Below are positions 11,696-24,407 of a stretch of 64,000 nucleotides of DNA, piece after piece (the first letter of the stretch is position 1; every line of letters starts with the position of its first letter). Made by a program: the position numbers and the translations under genes. Under the pieces are notes generated by a model. That model was not told where the DNA came from. It did no database searches and saw only the letters and a list, made by a program, of their open reading frames with translations. Where the stretch lies: the NCBI GenBank assembly GCA_947471745.1, contig CANJKZ010001148.1, forward strand, positions 449,501 through 513,500, in the 5' to 3' direction. The DNA comes from Closterium sp. Naga37s-1 (Eukaryota; Streptophyta; Zygnematophyceae; Desmidiales; Closteriaceae).

Positions 11696-11770
11696 AACCC
11701 TAATTGGGTTGTACCCCATATGGGCTACCCCACTACAGCCTATACAATAAGCAGCATATAAGTGTGGCAG
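11640..11770 (-). repeat. Degenerate LTR of the element E family inside D
   Basis: This 130-bp stretch aligns with the LTRs of element E in the same plus-strand reading: AATGAATGAACTA, then AACCCTAATTGGGTTGTACC and GGGCTACCCCACTA. It is clearly more diverged and partly overlaps the end of the D frame. It may be an old solo LTR or a shared ancestral sequence. No TSD was found. Confidence 0.5.
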
Positions 11771-11807
11771 AAATCCCACGTGGCTCGCCTTCAGGAATGA
11801 AGGGGAG

Positions 11808-12192
11808 TGTTGGAATAACCAACGGTTATTATAACATTCTCGAAGGCTTCCTTTAGCGCATCGCTTCATAACGAGGCAGTGCCCCGGCACCAGTATCGCG
11901 TTAAGCACATATAGAGCACGCGGCAGCCAGAAAGCCACTCGAAGGTCAACAGTCGCAGGAAGTCAACGGTCACGACTGTTGACCGCCCAGTAACTGTACT
12001 CGGAGGTTACACGATGCAACTTGGTAACTGTCGAGTAAAGCAATAGCCGTGGATACTGTAGCAATGCAATACAGTTAAAAAAGGGAATGTACCCCTCAGA
12101 GTACATGGCTAGCTAGGATTGCTATTTATATCCTTGTACTACTATCTCAAATCATATTGTTCTCTTTCAACTATTATTAAGAATGTCATTAC
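11808..12192 (+). repeat. Copia D 3' LTR, first part (split by element A)
   Basis: It starts TGTTGGAATAACC directly after a polypurine tract (GGAATGAAGGGGAG). It is interrupted at 12192 by element A, whose target duplication ATTAC is 12188-12192, and resumes at 34188-34257 for a total near 455 bp. An inverted repeat around GTCAACAGTCG...CGACTGTTGAC lies at about 11946-11984 and recurs in solo LTR B. Confidence 0.8.
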
Positions 12193-12636
12193 TGATACAA
12201 TCTGAACCGTCGTATAGGATCGTCTCAGGTTGATCGCACGGAGTGTAGCAGCAGAAGGTTTACTTGGTAATGTCGGGTACAGACTCTGTTAGTAGAGGGA
12301 GATTTGAATCTCGACAGAAGTGACTAATACAATGCGGTACACGAGTTTATATAGGAATACAGTGGAATACGAAAGGTCCTAGCTAGCCATGTACTCTGAG
12401 GGGGTACATTCCCCTTAGGGCTAATCTAGATGCAGGATTGCAACCGTGCGGTTCGGTAACCGTACGCGGTTCGGTAACTGTTTGATGTTTTCCCACGCTT
12501 TGCACTTCGAATTCCTCCTGCTTGTAACTGTCTTCGATGACTGTCTTGTCGCTCGGTCTTCGTCCTTGCTGTAGTCTTCTTCGCGTTAAGAGTTAGTTAC
12601 TTGGGAATGTTTATTCAACTATTCCATATCGTAACA
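12193..12636 (-). repeat. Copia A 3' LTR (444 bp)
   Basis: Plus-strand ends TGATAC...GTAACA. On the minus strand a purine tract (GGAATGAAGTGGAG) precedes it. It serves as the undivided reference for rebuilding the split 5' LTR. Confidence 0.9.
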
Positions 12637-12709
12637 CTCCACTTCATTCCTGGAGGAGTGAAGTCTTGACGCGCTTGGTTATACTGCAGATGTTTCCGCA
12701 GTGATGGTA

Positions 12710-15139
12710 CTACTGACGTGGCAGCTTCTTGGTGAGGAAGTCAGCTGCCATGTCACCGATGGGGTAGTAAGTCAAGATGACTTTGCCCTGGTCAACTTCG
12801 TCTTTGACGAAGAAGTAGCGGAGGGCGATGTGCTTGGTGCAGTTGACGAAACCAGGTTTTGTTCGCGATTTTAATCGTGCTCTGGTTGTCGCAGTGAAGC
12901 TTGAAGCTCGCAGATGTCGCAATTTTTGCCTCCTGGAGTAGTTCATGGAGGTAGAGTCCTTCGTGGACTGCTGATGTGGCAGCGATAAATTCTGCTTCAG
13001 CGGAGGAGAGCGTCACCATTTCTTGTTTCTGAGAATTCCATGAGATTGGGCCGGCGGGATCGAGACGGAAAAGAAAACCGGTTCGGGACCGTCGATTTGC
13101 AGGTCGGCATCGTGATCTGCGTCCACGTAACCAACGAGGCTGAATGAGCGGGTTGTGAGGGTGGAGTAGGTGCGTCCAATGTGCGGTGTGGAGATGAAGT
13201 ATTGCAAGGTACGCTGCAGGTCCAACATATGCTCCCCTTGAGGCCGCTTGACATACTGAGCGAGCTGGCTCGAGATGTAGGACAAGTCAGGTCTGCACGT
13301 GACTGCGGCGAAGAGGAGGCAGCCAAGTTGCTGCTGGTACAATTGATGTCTAGATGGGTTGAGTGGGGTGGTGTTGGGATTGGCGGGGATGTGCGGAGAG
13401 CGGTAAGGTGTTGAGATGTTTGCTGGCTGAATGTTGAATTTGGCGGAGAGAGTTTCTGCGTACTTGGCCGCGGAAAGATGAATGGCATCGGGATCGTAGG
13501 GGATGTTGAGGCCCAAGAATTGGGCGACTTGATCGGTGCTGGTGATTTCAAAGCGATTGCTGAGGTTTTTCTCGAACTGGGCGAGGAGGTCGTTGCTAGT
13601 GCCGGTGTATAGAAGATCATCCACGTACGCTATGAGAAGGATATAGTCTCCGCGAAAGTGAAGGCGATACATGCCGGGATCGTGGGGAAGCTGGATGAAG
13701 CCGATGTCGGGGAGGATTTGGTGGTGAAGATGCTGCTGCCAGAGTCGCGGGGCCTGCTTAATGCCATGGAGCGATTTCTTGAGCTGACACACACGGTCGT
13801 CGCCGTCGCCGTAGGTGTGAGGCTGCTCGACGAAGATGAGGGCATCGACTGGCGCGTAGAGGAAATCATTTTTGACGTCGATCTGACGTAGTGGAAGATG
13901 CTTCGCGGCGGCGATGGCGAGGAGAATGCGAACGGTGTGGCGGCTAACGGGGGCGAAGGTCTGATCAAAATCAACGCCGTGACGTTGATCAAATCTTCGG
14001 ACAACCCAGCGGGCTTTGAATCGTTCGATGGTGCCGTCAGCTGCGGTCTTGACACGGAAGACCCACTTACGGGAGAGGACGCGTCTCCCCTTCAACGCTG
14101 CGCGGTCAGCGAGGACCCAAGTTTCACGGGCTTCGAGAGCAGCGACTTCGGCGTCCATAGCCGCGCGCCACTCTCTTGGCATAGGGTCCCGTGAGAGCTT
14201 GGCGCAGGGTTTTGGGTTCAACCGCCTTTGGTGGGCAGGAGACAGCAGTGTGGAGGCCGAGGATGTGAAGCCCAGAAAAGCCGGGGATGTGTCGCTGGTT
14301 GGTAGTGACTTCGACCACATCGTCGTCAGAGTTGTGGCCACTGGAGGGGGTGGGACTGAGGAGAGAGTCGCGCGAGGAGTCAAGTGGAGCGCTATCCTCG
14401 TCGTCGTCGTCTTCGTCGCTCCAGGGGCGAGGGCCGGGAAGGGGATCTGTGGGGTCTTGTTACGCGATGGCTGCATCTGCTTCGTCTTCAGGAGTGGCGA
14501 AGCTGCGTGGCGGGCGCTCGTAGTCAGCGATGTTGTGTTCCCCCCTGGTGCGGTCGGTGTGGCGATCGCATTGAAACTTGCGGATTGTGAGGTCTTCGTA
14601 GAAGATGACGTCGCGGGCCGCGACGATTTGCGAAGTGTCATGGTCGAGGATGTTCCAGGCGTGGTGCTCGAAGCTGATGTCGAGATGCACGCCCCAGCGA
14701 GCGCGGCGTTCGAATTTCCCGGTGGTTGCTGCTGCTGGCCGATACTGCACCATGCGCCCCCAGACGCGGAGCATGGAGACGTCGCCCTTTTCGCCAGTGA
14801 ACTTGAGGTGAGGAGAGAGATTGTCGGTGTTGGCAGTGGTGCTGAGCAGATTGTGGAGACGGACAGCGTGATGCATGGCGTAACGCCAGTACTTCGCGTC
14901 GACGTCACTCTGCTGCAGGAGGGCGCGGACCTTGGTCGTGAGAGTGCGGTTGGTGCGTTCTGCGACGCCTTGCTGGGGATGAGCGTAAGGGAGAGAGAGC
15001 TTGTGGACGATTCCCTTCTCCTGCAGGTATGTTGCCAGCTTGTCGCTCTTGAACTCTGCTGCGCAGTCGGTTTGCCATAGCTTGAGGGTGCAGCCAGACA
15101 GTGTCTCAGCGTTGGCGTGCCGGACCTTGAAGATGTCAT
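12710..15139 (-). pseudogene. Copia A reverse transcriptase and RNase H, frameshifted
   Basis: RT is readable on the minus strand from about 14190 to 13013 with WRAAMDAEVAALEARETW, VDFDQTFAPVSR, the catalytic AYVDDLLYTG near 13610, and the thumb QLGCLLFAAVTC. RNase H begins with GYVDADHDAD and is then split over two further frames: LSSAEAEF...CDNQSTIKIAN (13019-12840) and KPGFVNCTKHIALRYFFVKDE to the stop at 12710. At least two frameshifts therefore lie between 13019 and 12840. The catalytic residues of RT are intact, but the copy cannot make a full RNase H. Confidence 0.88.
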
Positions 15140-16211
15140 ACGCCTTGCTCCTGTGAGATACGTTGGCTACCCAGATGAAGCGAGAGTGTGCGTCGATGAA
15201 GGTGAGGGTGTATTCTTTGCCGTTGGTGCCTGTCTGTGTGAGAACAAGGAAGTCGCTGTATACTTTCTGAAGTTTTTTGTAACGGTTGGTGCTGGGCTCA
15301 AGGAGCTTGAAAGGCTTATGTGTCAGAGCAGCTTCAGGGCAGATCTCGCAATCAGTGCAGCGAGTTGTGTTGATGGGAACAGGGGTTCCATCAGGGGGGA
15401 GGAAGGTTCCAGGGATAAACACTTCGGCGCGGATGCAGATGTTGGGAACTTCCTGCGAGGGGTGACCAAGGCGTTTGTGCCAGAGGTCTGGGGGCGCACG
15501 GATGGCAGGTGACCGTGCATAGAAGACGAGTATTTCGGTGGTGTTGGTGGGAGGAGGCTGTGGAATGGGCAGTGGTGAGATGGAGAGTCCAAGAGCGAGT
15601 ATGAGGTCACGAGCGGTGAGCTGTGAGGTTGGTTGTACTGTGGTGATGGCTGCAAGCGGTGTTGTAAGATCATCTGTGTCGGCTGTTTCTTCAGAGAGGT
15701 TTGAGCGTGGCATGTGGTGAGGTGGGGGTCCCTGTATTGTGGACTGTCCTGTGGTTGTTGGATCATGGGGACCGATTGGTGTGGATTCAGTTGGTAGTGG
15801 GTTGTGGGGGTAGCGGCGGTATGGTAGAATGGTATCACGATCGGCAAGAGGTGCCGAGTGCTTGGAGGATTCGCAGGAGTCACTTGAGGGTGAGTTCCCT
15901 GAGGGGGGAACGCCGATGGGTCGTGGGGACCCATAGGGCCCTGCAGCTTCTTCAGCTGCTTCCCGTTCTGCTCGTGCTATGACGTCCTCGATGGGCTCCT
16001 TTTCCTCCGCTCTTGGTGGAGCCTCCCAAGTTCCTGCTCCCCAGCTTGGGGGACCTCCCCATCTTCCGTGTGTGGCTGCTACGGCTGCTTTTGCTTCAGT
16101 GTCTGCACGGCGACGATGTTCTTCTTCCTCGAGGCGTGCAAGTTCCTCAGAGGTCATGTTGCGGTGAGACCAGGGGTGAGCAACATGATATGTGTCCCAG
16201 TCCAGTGGCAT
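14460..16211 (-). pseudogene. Copia A integrase region
   Basis: The frame contains the GAG-pre-integrase region (LWHKRLGHPS at about 15490) with the zinc-binding H/C residues (CTDCEICPEA), and the integrase core with SDFLVLTQTG, QTDCAAEFKSD and GVAERTNRTL giving the D, D, E triad. The C-terminal part shows WGRMVQYRP, typical of Copia. Integrase would join element DNA to the host genome in the nucleus. It lies between protease and RT, which is the Copia order. This segment is open, but it is out of frame with the RT region downstream and separated from protease by stops. Confidence 0.88.
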
Positions 16212-16702
16212 TGGATTGTTGTCATGCTCAAACGCTCCAGGTCATGTGTAGCGTGTGAGGAGGTGGAGGCGGTCGTGAACAGTGGGGTCAGTTCGAGTTT
16301 TGAGCGGTTGGAAGATGGTGAGGGCTGCAGCAAGTTCCACGTGGTGGCGCATGCCAGTGGGATGTGGAGTCTGCCAATCTGCTTCTTCTACGATGTCCAT
16401 GCCAGCGAGCTGTATGACTGGTCCTTCCTCCTCGGAGGAGTCTTGTTCTGTGGAGCGCCTGCCTGCTGCAGTTGTCAGACGCCTTTCGGCTGCAGCTGAT
16501 GATTCAGCTCCGTCAGCTGTTGTTGTATGTGTCCCGGTGTTGGTCGTGGAAGCTGTTGGAGTGCGGCAGTTTCGGCAGAGACCGTCAGGTCTAGGTGCTT
16601 GAAGGTCGATTTCTCTGGGATGAGCGTGATGCTTGACCCAAGGGCGTCCATCGGGGTGAGTGAGCCCGTGGGAATCGGTGAGTAGTTGAGGCTGGAGGTC
16701 AA

Positions 16703-18689
16703 TTAGGTCTCCAGAATCTGCGCGGTAATCGGGAAGTCCAGAATGTAAACGCCGTTGTAGCGTGGTTTGACGTTAGGGCGACTGTAATCCTTCCAGTGCA
16801 TTAGAATGCACCGGGTTTCGGGATCTGTGGTCATGAGCACGCCGCTGTTAACGAGCTGTTTGTAGGAGAGGAGGTTGTAGCGAAGATCTCGTACGATCAG
16901 CATGTCGTTGAGCGTGATGTGGATGTCGCTGTCATGTGCCTTGAGAACGACGATGCCGCATGCGCGTGCGGCAAGTTGCTGGTTGTTTGCGACAGTGACG
17001 ATGGTAGGTTCCGGGATGGGTCGTGCGTTGGAGATGAAGCGATTGGACCCCACCATGTGCTGCCCGCATCAGCTGTCGAGGTACCATGTGTTGTGTGAGT
17101 CGGCGGTTTGTTGCGCCGAGAGTGCGAGACTTGGGGTGTTGCGGAACGGAATGCGTTTGTCGCCAGCAGCGCGGTAGTTATTGACGGGGCGGGTGTCTAT
17201 GTAGTGTCCAGAATAGTAGTTGGTGATGGTTAGCGAGTTGAGGAAATCGTCGTCGTGCGGTGGTGATTCGAGCAAGGGAGTCGACAGGTCCCAGTCTTGC
17301 TCGTGTTCGTCAGAGACAAACTCCCCGTCCTGTGTGAATGGGTTGCTGTAGCTGGTGAAGTGGACTTCTTGTCCTGGAGGGGGAGGAGAGACGTAGCGGA
17401 GATGCCTCCGTTTGGTGCGCCGAGTGCGGCTGTGAATGCGCATCGCCATGTTACTGATGACATGACGAACGTTGTTGTTGTTTTGCGTTGGCGGCCTTTG
17501 TGAGCCAGACTGCGGAGGTTTGTGCAGGGTGAACCGATGGTCCGAGGATGGTCGGTTGGCCTGGCGCGTGTGATCGGGACCGTAGGCAGAGTTGTTGTTG
17601 CTCGGCGCGGAATCGTGTCGTGGTCCGGATCGACATCGTTCAGTGGAGTGGCCGAAGATTTTGCAAATTTTGCAGTAGTATTGGCGTGGGCGTGAATCGC
17701 GATTCCGCCGTTGGTCGTGATTGGAGTAGAAGGCGATTTGATCGCGGCGCGTCCCTTTTATCTTGGTTAAAATCCATGTCCTGCTGCTCGTGCAGTAACG
17801 TCGCGCAGAGATGCGCTTCTGAAATGATGCCTTGTTGGCGAAGCAGAGCCTTGCAGGGATTCCAATGGGGTCCCAGTCCTCGAAGTACGATGGTGATGAA
17901 CATGTCTTCGGAGATTGTGTTTCCGAGCTTCATGAGCTGGTCGCGGACGCTGCGGCAACGATTGATATAGGAGTTTGCCTTCTCGCCAGGTGCCATCTTG
18001 ACTTCCATGAGTTGCTGGAGCAAGTTGCTAGAGGAGACGGAGTCCTTGGGCTGGTAAGTTTTGGTGAGGTAGCTCCAGGCGGCCATGGCGGGAGCTGGGT
18101 GTGTTTTGAAGGGGCGAATGCCGAGTTGTTCGGCTGGCGCCATGTTGCGAAGGAGAACGCTATACGCCATGAGCGATTCGTTATAATACTGAACCTTAGC
18201 GTCGTCAGTATCACCAGTAGGGCCAGCGTAGCTTCCGTCGAAGTAACAGAAGATAGGCGCGTTTTGGAGAAGTAGCTCGAGCTCGAAACTCCAGGTGTAG
18301 AAATCTCGCCCGCTAAACACGGTGCTAGTGCGAATCTTGGAGATCGTCATAAACTTGTTCTGAGCAGCGAGCATGACTTCGTCACTTGGACGAGGAGCGG
18401 TTGGAGCGGAAGAGTTCGACCCGAGGTCGAAAGTGGTTGGGCTCGGTTCCTTGCTTGGAGGAGCCGGTTGTTCGGGTTGTTGCGAGGTACCCGGGTTACC
18501 ACTCTTCAATTGTTGAATTCCAGATTCCAGCGTGGTGATTCGCTGGATGAGTTGCTCCAAAAGCGCATTGCTGAGGGTAGTGTTGCCCGTGGAGTTCGCG
18601 GTAGGGTTGGCGGTGGCTTCAGCAGTGAGAGCTGCTTGTCCGCCAGATCCTCCAGCCATGTTTCGGTGGGAGCGCGTACCGGACGCCAC
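16703..18689 (-). pseudogene. Copia A Gag and protease, frameshifted
   Basis: Gag starts with Met at 18689 and runs 349 residues (UBN2-like capsid part with FYTWSFELELLL and MAAWSYLTKTYQ). The CCHC zinc knuckle YYCKICKIFGHSTERC, near 17640-17690, is in a different frame from the capsid, so a frameshift sits around 17690-17770. The protease begins with WYLDS followed by TGA (17069-17071) and then CGQHMVG: the stop replaces the active-site Gly. The rest of the protease is open to 16703. Not functional. Confidence 0.82.
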
Positions 18690-18750
18690 CTTGAATTTGA
18701 ATTTGAATCAGAGGTGGTGATGCGAAGAATCCTGAGTGGCTCTCATACCA

Positions 18751-18971
18751 TGATACTATCTGAACCGTCTTATAGGATCGTCTCAGGTTGATCGCACGGA
18801 GTGTAGCAGCGGAAGGTTTACTTGGTAATGTCGGGTACTGACTCTGTCGGTAGAGGGAGATTTGAATCTCGACAGAAGTGACTAATACAATGCAGTACAC
18901 GGGTTTATATAGGAATACAGTGGAATACGAAAGGTCATAGCTAGCCATGTACTCTGAGGGGGTACATTCCC
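18751..18971 (-). repeat. Copia A 5' LTR, right-hand copy, first piece
   Basis: It matches 12193-12413 of the 3' LTR and stops at TTCCC, where solo LTR B is inserted. The missing remainder is found intact at 33978-34182. Confidence 0.92.
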
Positions 18972-19025
18972 TGTTGGAGTATGAAGGGAATTACACTTAG
19001 CATTCCCGTAGGTGCAGCAGTATCG

Positions 19026-19157
19026 TATCGAGACTAAGGCAAGAAGGATGTGATTAGGTCAAGGTTGGGGTACAAAACTAGAGTGTCGAGAATATGTCTG
19101 TACCCCCTAAGGCTAGCCCCAATATAGCCTAGATAATAATATGCATATGTTTTGACA
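19026..19157 (-). repeat. Copia C 3' LTR
   Basis: 132 bp; the outer end is TATCG where the other LTR has TGTCG, so the terminal dinucleotide is mutated here. Confidence 0.9.
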
Positions 19158-19399
19158 CACCCCCATAGGCGAAATGGGGGATAGCCAGAGCAAGCAATGG
19201 TCACAAGACCAGTCAAGAGAAGAAACAAAACACAGCTCAGGGTGGATCACAACGTCACCACACACACTAAGCACAAGCAAACGGCCACAAGGCCAGTCCA
19301 CATGCAGAGGTATATAAGCAACAAGAACAGCACAGTGATCTCTATCTAGCAAGAGCAAGCATGCATGTATATATATATAGATCACAGTACAAGCAGAGA

Positions 19400-22300
19400 C
19401 TACAGCAAGTGTGGAAACGTAGGCACAAGGCCCAACAAAGTACAAAAGCGCTGATGGTTACCAGACGGAAGTGCCTTGGTGAATATATCAGCAGTGTTGG
19501 CCCGAGTGGCCACGTGAGCAAGGCGAAGCTGACCCCGCTGCTGCAACTCTCGAGCCAGGAAGTAACGCAGAGCGATGTGCTTCGTTCTGTGCTCCAGTCT
19601 GTGCTCCTGACACAAGGCAAAGGCGGCCTTGTTGTCTACGTACAGAACTGGAGGAGAACGAGGCCGCTCTCCCAGGTCGGTCAGCAGGTAGGTGAGCCAG
19701 CGTAACTCCTGTGCAGCCATGGCTGTGGCGTAGATCTCAGCCTCACAACTGGAGCTGAGAACAGAAGTCGAGCGTGTAGACCGCCAAGAAACAGAGCCGG
19801 AGCCAAGGCTGAACGAGTAACCCTGTGACGACCGCTGTGTAGCCTGGTCGTCAACCCAAGAAGCGTCTGAGTGCCCAGTGAGGACAACTGGACTCCACCC
19901 TCCAAGCACGAGCCCCATGCCCGATGTACTGCACAAGTAGCGTAGTACCCTCTTAGCAGCATCCATGTGCACCTTTCGGTGCCGACCAGGAGCCACGTAG
20001 CGAGCCAGAAGGCCAAGAGGGTACGCAAGGTCAGGACGAGTGCAGGGCATCAGGTACATGAGGCAGCCCACTAGCTCTGGGTAAGGACCACTCGGCTCTA
20101 CGGACTCGTCCGAAGGTGGAGCTGAGAGCGAGTGACCTGTAGCCAGAGGAGTGGCCTGTGCCGAGGACCACGTGAAGCCGAAGCGCTGAAGGACCTGCTG
20201 CACCATGTGTGACTGAGTCAGGGTGATGGTGCGGCGTGCTCTGTCCCGGGTGATCTGCAAGCCAAGGTAACTGCGCAGCTCACCCAGGTCTGTGCATGTG
20301 TGTCTCTTCTGCAGCTCCGACTTCACCAGGGCGAGAGCCTCAGTGTCAGCAGTGGCAAAGACCAAGTCGTCGACGTACACGAGGATGTAGAACGGCGGCA
20401 GCGAAGTGTCGGTGCGCAGAAACAACGACGGGCCAGCAGTCGACGGAGCAAACCCAAGAGCCGCAAGTGTCGTCCTCAGTGTGTCGTGCCACTCACGTGG
20501 TTCCTAGCGGAGACCGTAGACCGGCCGCCGGAGGCTCCACTGGGTACCAGGAGGGAACGACCCAGTGAAGCCGGGTGGGCGGCGCAGCCAGATCTCCTCG
20601 TGCAGGCTGCCCTGTAAGAAAGCTGTGCTGAAGTCAAGCGAGTGAAGCTCGTAGTCACGCTGAGCGGCAACGTGCAGCAGCACCCGAAGAGTGGTCATCT
20701 TCGGGGTGGGGGAGAAATTCTGGAAGAAGTCAACTCCCTCTCGCTGACTGAAACCTCGAGCAACGTAACGAGCCTTGAAGACAGGCGGAGAACCTGGCGG
20801 CCGCTTCACCCTGAAAATCCACATGCCACTGAGGATGCTCGCCCCAGGTGGGGGAACCTCGTCAACGTAGGTGCCTGTGGACTTCCAGGAAGCCATCTCT
20901 GCGTCCATGACTGTCTGCCACTAAGAGGAGTAGGGACCCTCTATCGCCTCAGCGTAAGAGCGCGGGGTCGGGATGTCTGGTGCATCCGGGTCTCCCTCAG
21001 GGGCAAGCAGCATGGCCACGAGATGAGGCGCAGCGGCGGCAAGACACTCAAGGTCCTCCTGCCTGTCCTCGAGGACGTCCGTGCCAAGAGCACACTCACC
21101 CCCGACGGACGGAGGACAGACAGACTCAGACTCAGCAACAAGACTAGCAGCGTAGTCTAGACAACAGGCAGCAGCAAAGTCAACCAGCTCAGCGACAAAG
21201 GCAGACGCAGCAGTTGACTCAAACGACGGGTCAGTGACAACAGTGGCTGGCAGACGCGTGATAGTGGGGTGCTCAGCACGAAACCGGTCAGACTTAGGGT
21301 CCGCAACGACAGGCAGAGAAGACGCAGGAGGAGACGGCAGAGGAACACGCTGCGGGGGAGAGGAAGGACGACGGACTACGAGGTGGGTGTCGGGGACAGC
21401 CGGCTGACGCGGACGAGGAACACGACGACTGAAACGACCAGAACGGGCAGGCGAGACAGGACGCGACGCAGGCTCACGACGCTCAGTAACACCCCCTGTC
21501 TGCTCAGTGTAAGGAGAAGGAGCAGGCAGCGGTGAGCCAGGCTGTAACGGAAGACCAGTAGACGAATGGAGACTGAGAACCTGGCGAAGCGCAGAGTCAG
21601 GTGGTGGCTGAGACGACGGAGACGGCGGAGCGAAGAACAGGCGTGGCTGGGCAGTGCCACCAGCACCAGCAGCTCCAGCACCTCCAGCAGCTCCAGTACC
21701 CTCAGCAGCTCCAGCACCTCCAGCAGCTCCAGAACCCTCAGCGCCAGCTCCTCCAGGACCAGCTCCACTAGCAACAGCACCCCTAGAACCGGCACCTCCA
21801 GTCCCAGGGTCTCCAGCCGCAGTGCCTCCAGCAGCAGCACCCCCAGACCCAGGGTCGCCAGCAGTAGCACCCTCAGACACAGCACCTCCAGCCCCAGCAG
21901 CTCCAGTACCTCCAGTACGAGCACCTCCGGGACCAGCGACTCCAGCACCTCCAGTAGACAAAGGACCAGCACCACTCCCAGCTCCAGCGACGTCAGCAGA
22001 AGTACCTCCAGCAGCAGAGCCCCGAGCTCCAGAAGCGCGACCCTGACGGCGACCGTACCAGTCGTGCAGCTGCTGTGAGGTTAGAGGCACACGCGGACGA
22101 AGATGGCTACTCCAAGGAGACCGCGTAAAAGCAGTCTCAGAACCCTCAGGCGTCGCACCCCCAGACTCAGCACCCCCAGGCTCCTCACACGCAGGCTCAG
22201 CACCCCCAGACGCAGCACCTCCAGGCTCCTCACGCGCAGGCTCAGCACCTCCAGGCTCCGCACCCTCAGGCTCCTCACGCTCAGGCTCAGTACCCCCAGA

Positions 22301-24365
22301 CTCCGCACCCCCAGTCTCAGCACCTCCTGGGTCCTCACGCTCAGGCTCCGCACCCCCAGGCTCAGCACCCCCACGCTCCGCACCCCCAAGCTCCGCACCC
22401 CCAAACTCCGTACCCTCAGGGACAGCACCACCCCCAGCAGGACCTGAGTCACCAGTGACCTCAACAGGCGCAGGTATGGGAGGGTCTACCTAAGAGACAC
22501 CTGAAGGAGCAGGACCTGGCGCGGGGAGGGGGTCTACCTGGGGAGGACCTGGGGCGAGAAAGAGCGGCGGGGGGGGGCGAGGGGCAGTGCAGTAGGGAAA
22601 GAGACGGTAAAAGGGAACGGACTCGTCAAAGGTGACGTCCTGAGACGGAAAGACACGGCGCGAGGCGGGGTCGTAAAACTGCCAGCCAGGCGCGTCAGGG
22701 ACAAAGCCAAGGAAGACGCAGGGAATGGCGCGAGGGGAGAGCTTGTCCGCGGTGGTATCGCGGACAAAGGCACGAGCACCCCAGACTCGGAAACGCGATG
22801 CATCGCCAACCTTCCCCGTCCACAGCAGCGTGGGCGAGGTCTCCGGCAAGGAGACACGAGGCCAAAGGTTGAGCTGATGCGCGGCGTACCGGACCGCAAA
22901 CGGCCACAGAAAATGGGGGGCAGCCGCATGGATCATGGAGGTACGAGCGACCTCCATGACTAAGCCAATGCGGCGCTCAGCAACCCCATTCTGTTGCGGA
23001 GAGGCCGGAAGCGTGAAAGTCTGGCGGATGCCGTGCACCGCACAGAAGGCTGCCAAGAGGTCTGAGGAGAACTCACCACCTCTGTCAGAGTGCAGACGCA
23101 GGACAGGAAAGTCCGACTGGAACTGCTCGCGGAGCTGGAGACGAGCAGCGCGGATCCAGGGGATCAAAACATCAGGGACATCCCTCTTGCGCTGCAAGGG
23201 GAAGACCGTGGTGTAACGCGTGTAGTCGTCGACAACCAGCAGGAAGTACCGCTCGTGGCCCTGTCCACTGACGCGGGCTGGGCCCCACACGTCCAGGTGG
23301 AGAGTCTGCAGTGGAGCGTCTGTGGGAGGGAACGAGGAGGAGTGAGGAGCGGCGCACTGCCGCCCCTCGACGCAAGGAATGCAGGGCGGCGCAGGCGAGG
23401 GAGGGAGGGCAGGAAGAGACCTGGGAAGACCAGAGACCAGGAGGCGAGAGTGCATGCTACGAAGGCGAGGCAGGGAGGGGTGACCAAGGCGGTGGTGCCA
23501 CAGGAGAGTGTCGTGCGACAGCCGGCGACACTCACACTGGGTAGCTACCTGAGCAGACGCGTACAGCTGGGGAGACAAAGGGACGTAGCGTGACGTAGTG
23601 GTGAGGGTGTACAGATTGGACCCAGGCGCACGTATGAACGTGGCCAGGTGACGGCCGGTCCGGGAGCACGTGCAGATCGCCACATGCTGTCCTCCAGGAG
23701 TAAAGGTGTCAACCCATTGATCCTGAAGGACGGCGTTGCTCACCAAGTTCGTAGAGAACGAGGGGAGGTGGAGACCAGACAGCTCACCAGACGGGACCGC
23801 CGGACACGGAAGCACAGTGGAAGATCGTGCAAGCACTGGGCCCCCAGAGGGGTCAGCCAGTGAGACAGGAACAGGTGCAGGGAGGGGAGTGACTGTGGTA
23901 CTGTCGCGAAAGAAACAGCGGGAAGCACCAGAGTCAAGTGTAAAGGTGTGCAAGGCCTGTGCAGGCGCTGTACCAAGGGGAGCAGACTCACAAGCACCTA
24001 GTGCTGCAGGCGCCATACCAGGGGCTATACCAGGGTCCGGTGGCACACACAAGTAACAGTCACCCTCAGCACTAACAGATAATGCATACATAGCAGCAAG
24101 AATAGCCTCATAGTCAAGATCAAAGATAGGCACATCACGCCTAAGCAGGTCTGCCCAGTTGGGGAACTCAGGAGCATCAGGAAACTTGACGCGCCAGGCG
24201 TCGCTAAGTCGAGCGAAGCAGCGCTGCTCAGTGTGAAACCCTGGGCACTAGCGACCAGCGCGGGGACCTGTGCGAATGATATAGGGGCAGCGACCAGGAC
24301 CCCCAGAAGCCCCACGCCCGACATACCAGTCAAGAAGCTGCTGGGAAGTGGGGGTCTGGCGCCGA

Positions 24366-24407
<42 letters not shown>

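Larger units (their letters stand above)
10855..11808 (+). mobile_element. Copia element D, internal 3' part (5' truncated)
   Basis: Only the end of RT and the RNase H domain of a Copia polyprotein remain, followed by an LTR starting at 11808. The whole 5' part (LTR, gag, integrase, most of RT) is missing and no 5' target duplication can be found. D is closely related to element A, sharing RYFFVKDE and MAADFLTKKLPRQ. It is the outermost host of the nested stack that runs to 34257. Confidence 0.8.

Noticed and set aside
14016..15080. 354-codon plus-strand frame
   Set aside because: Antisense to the integrase/RT region of element A; no independent motif.
21376..22464. Long plus- and minus-strand frames opposite or shifted from C gag-pol (Ser/Thr- or Leu/Val-rich)
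   Set aside because: Shadows of the repetitive Gly/Ala/Glu/Pro spacer between integrase and RT.
20504..24250. TAG read as glutamine (altered genetic code, known in some green algae)
   Set aside because: ChlD ends in TAG at exactly the expected C-terminus, TAG also ends the Gypsy Gag frame at 4586-4588, and element E has no TAG in its frame. Mutation of CAG explains the data better.
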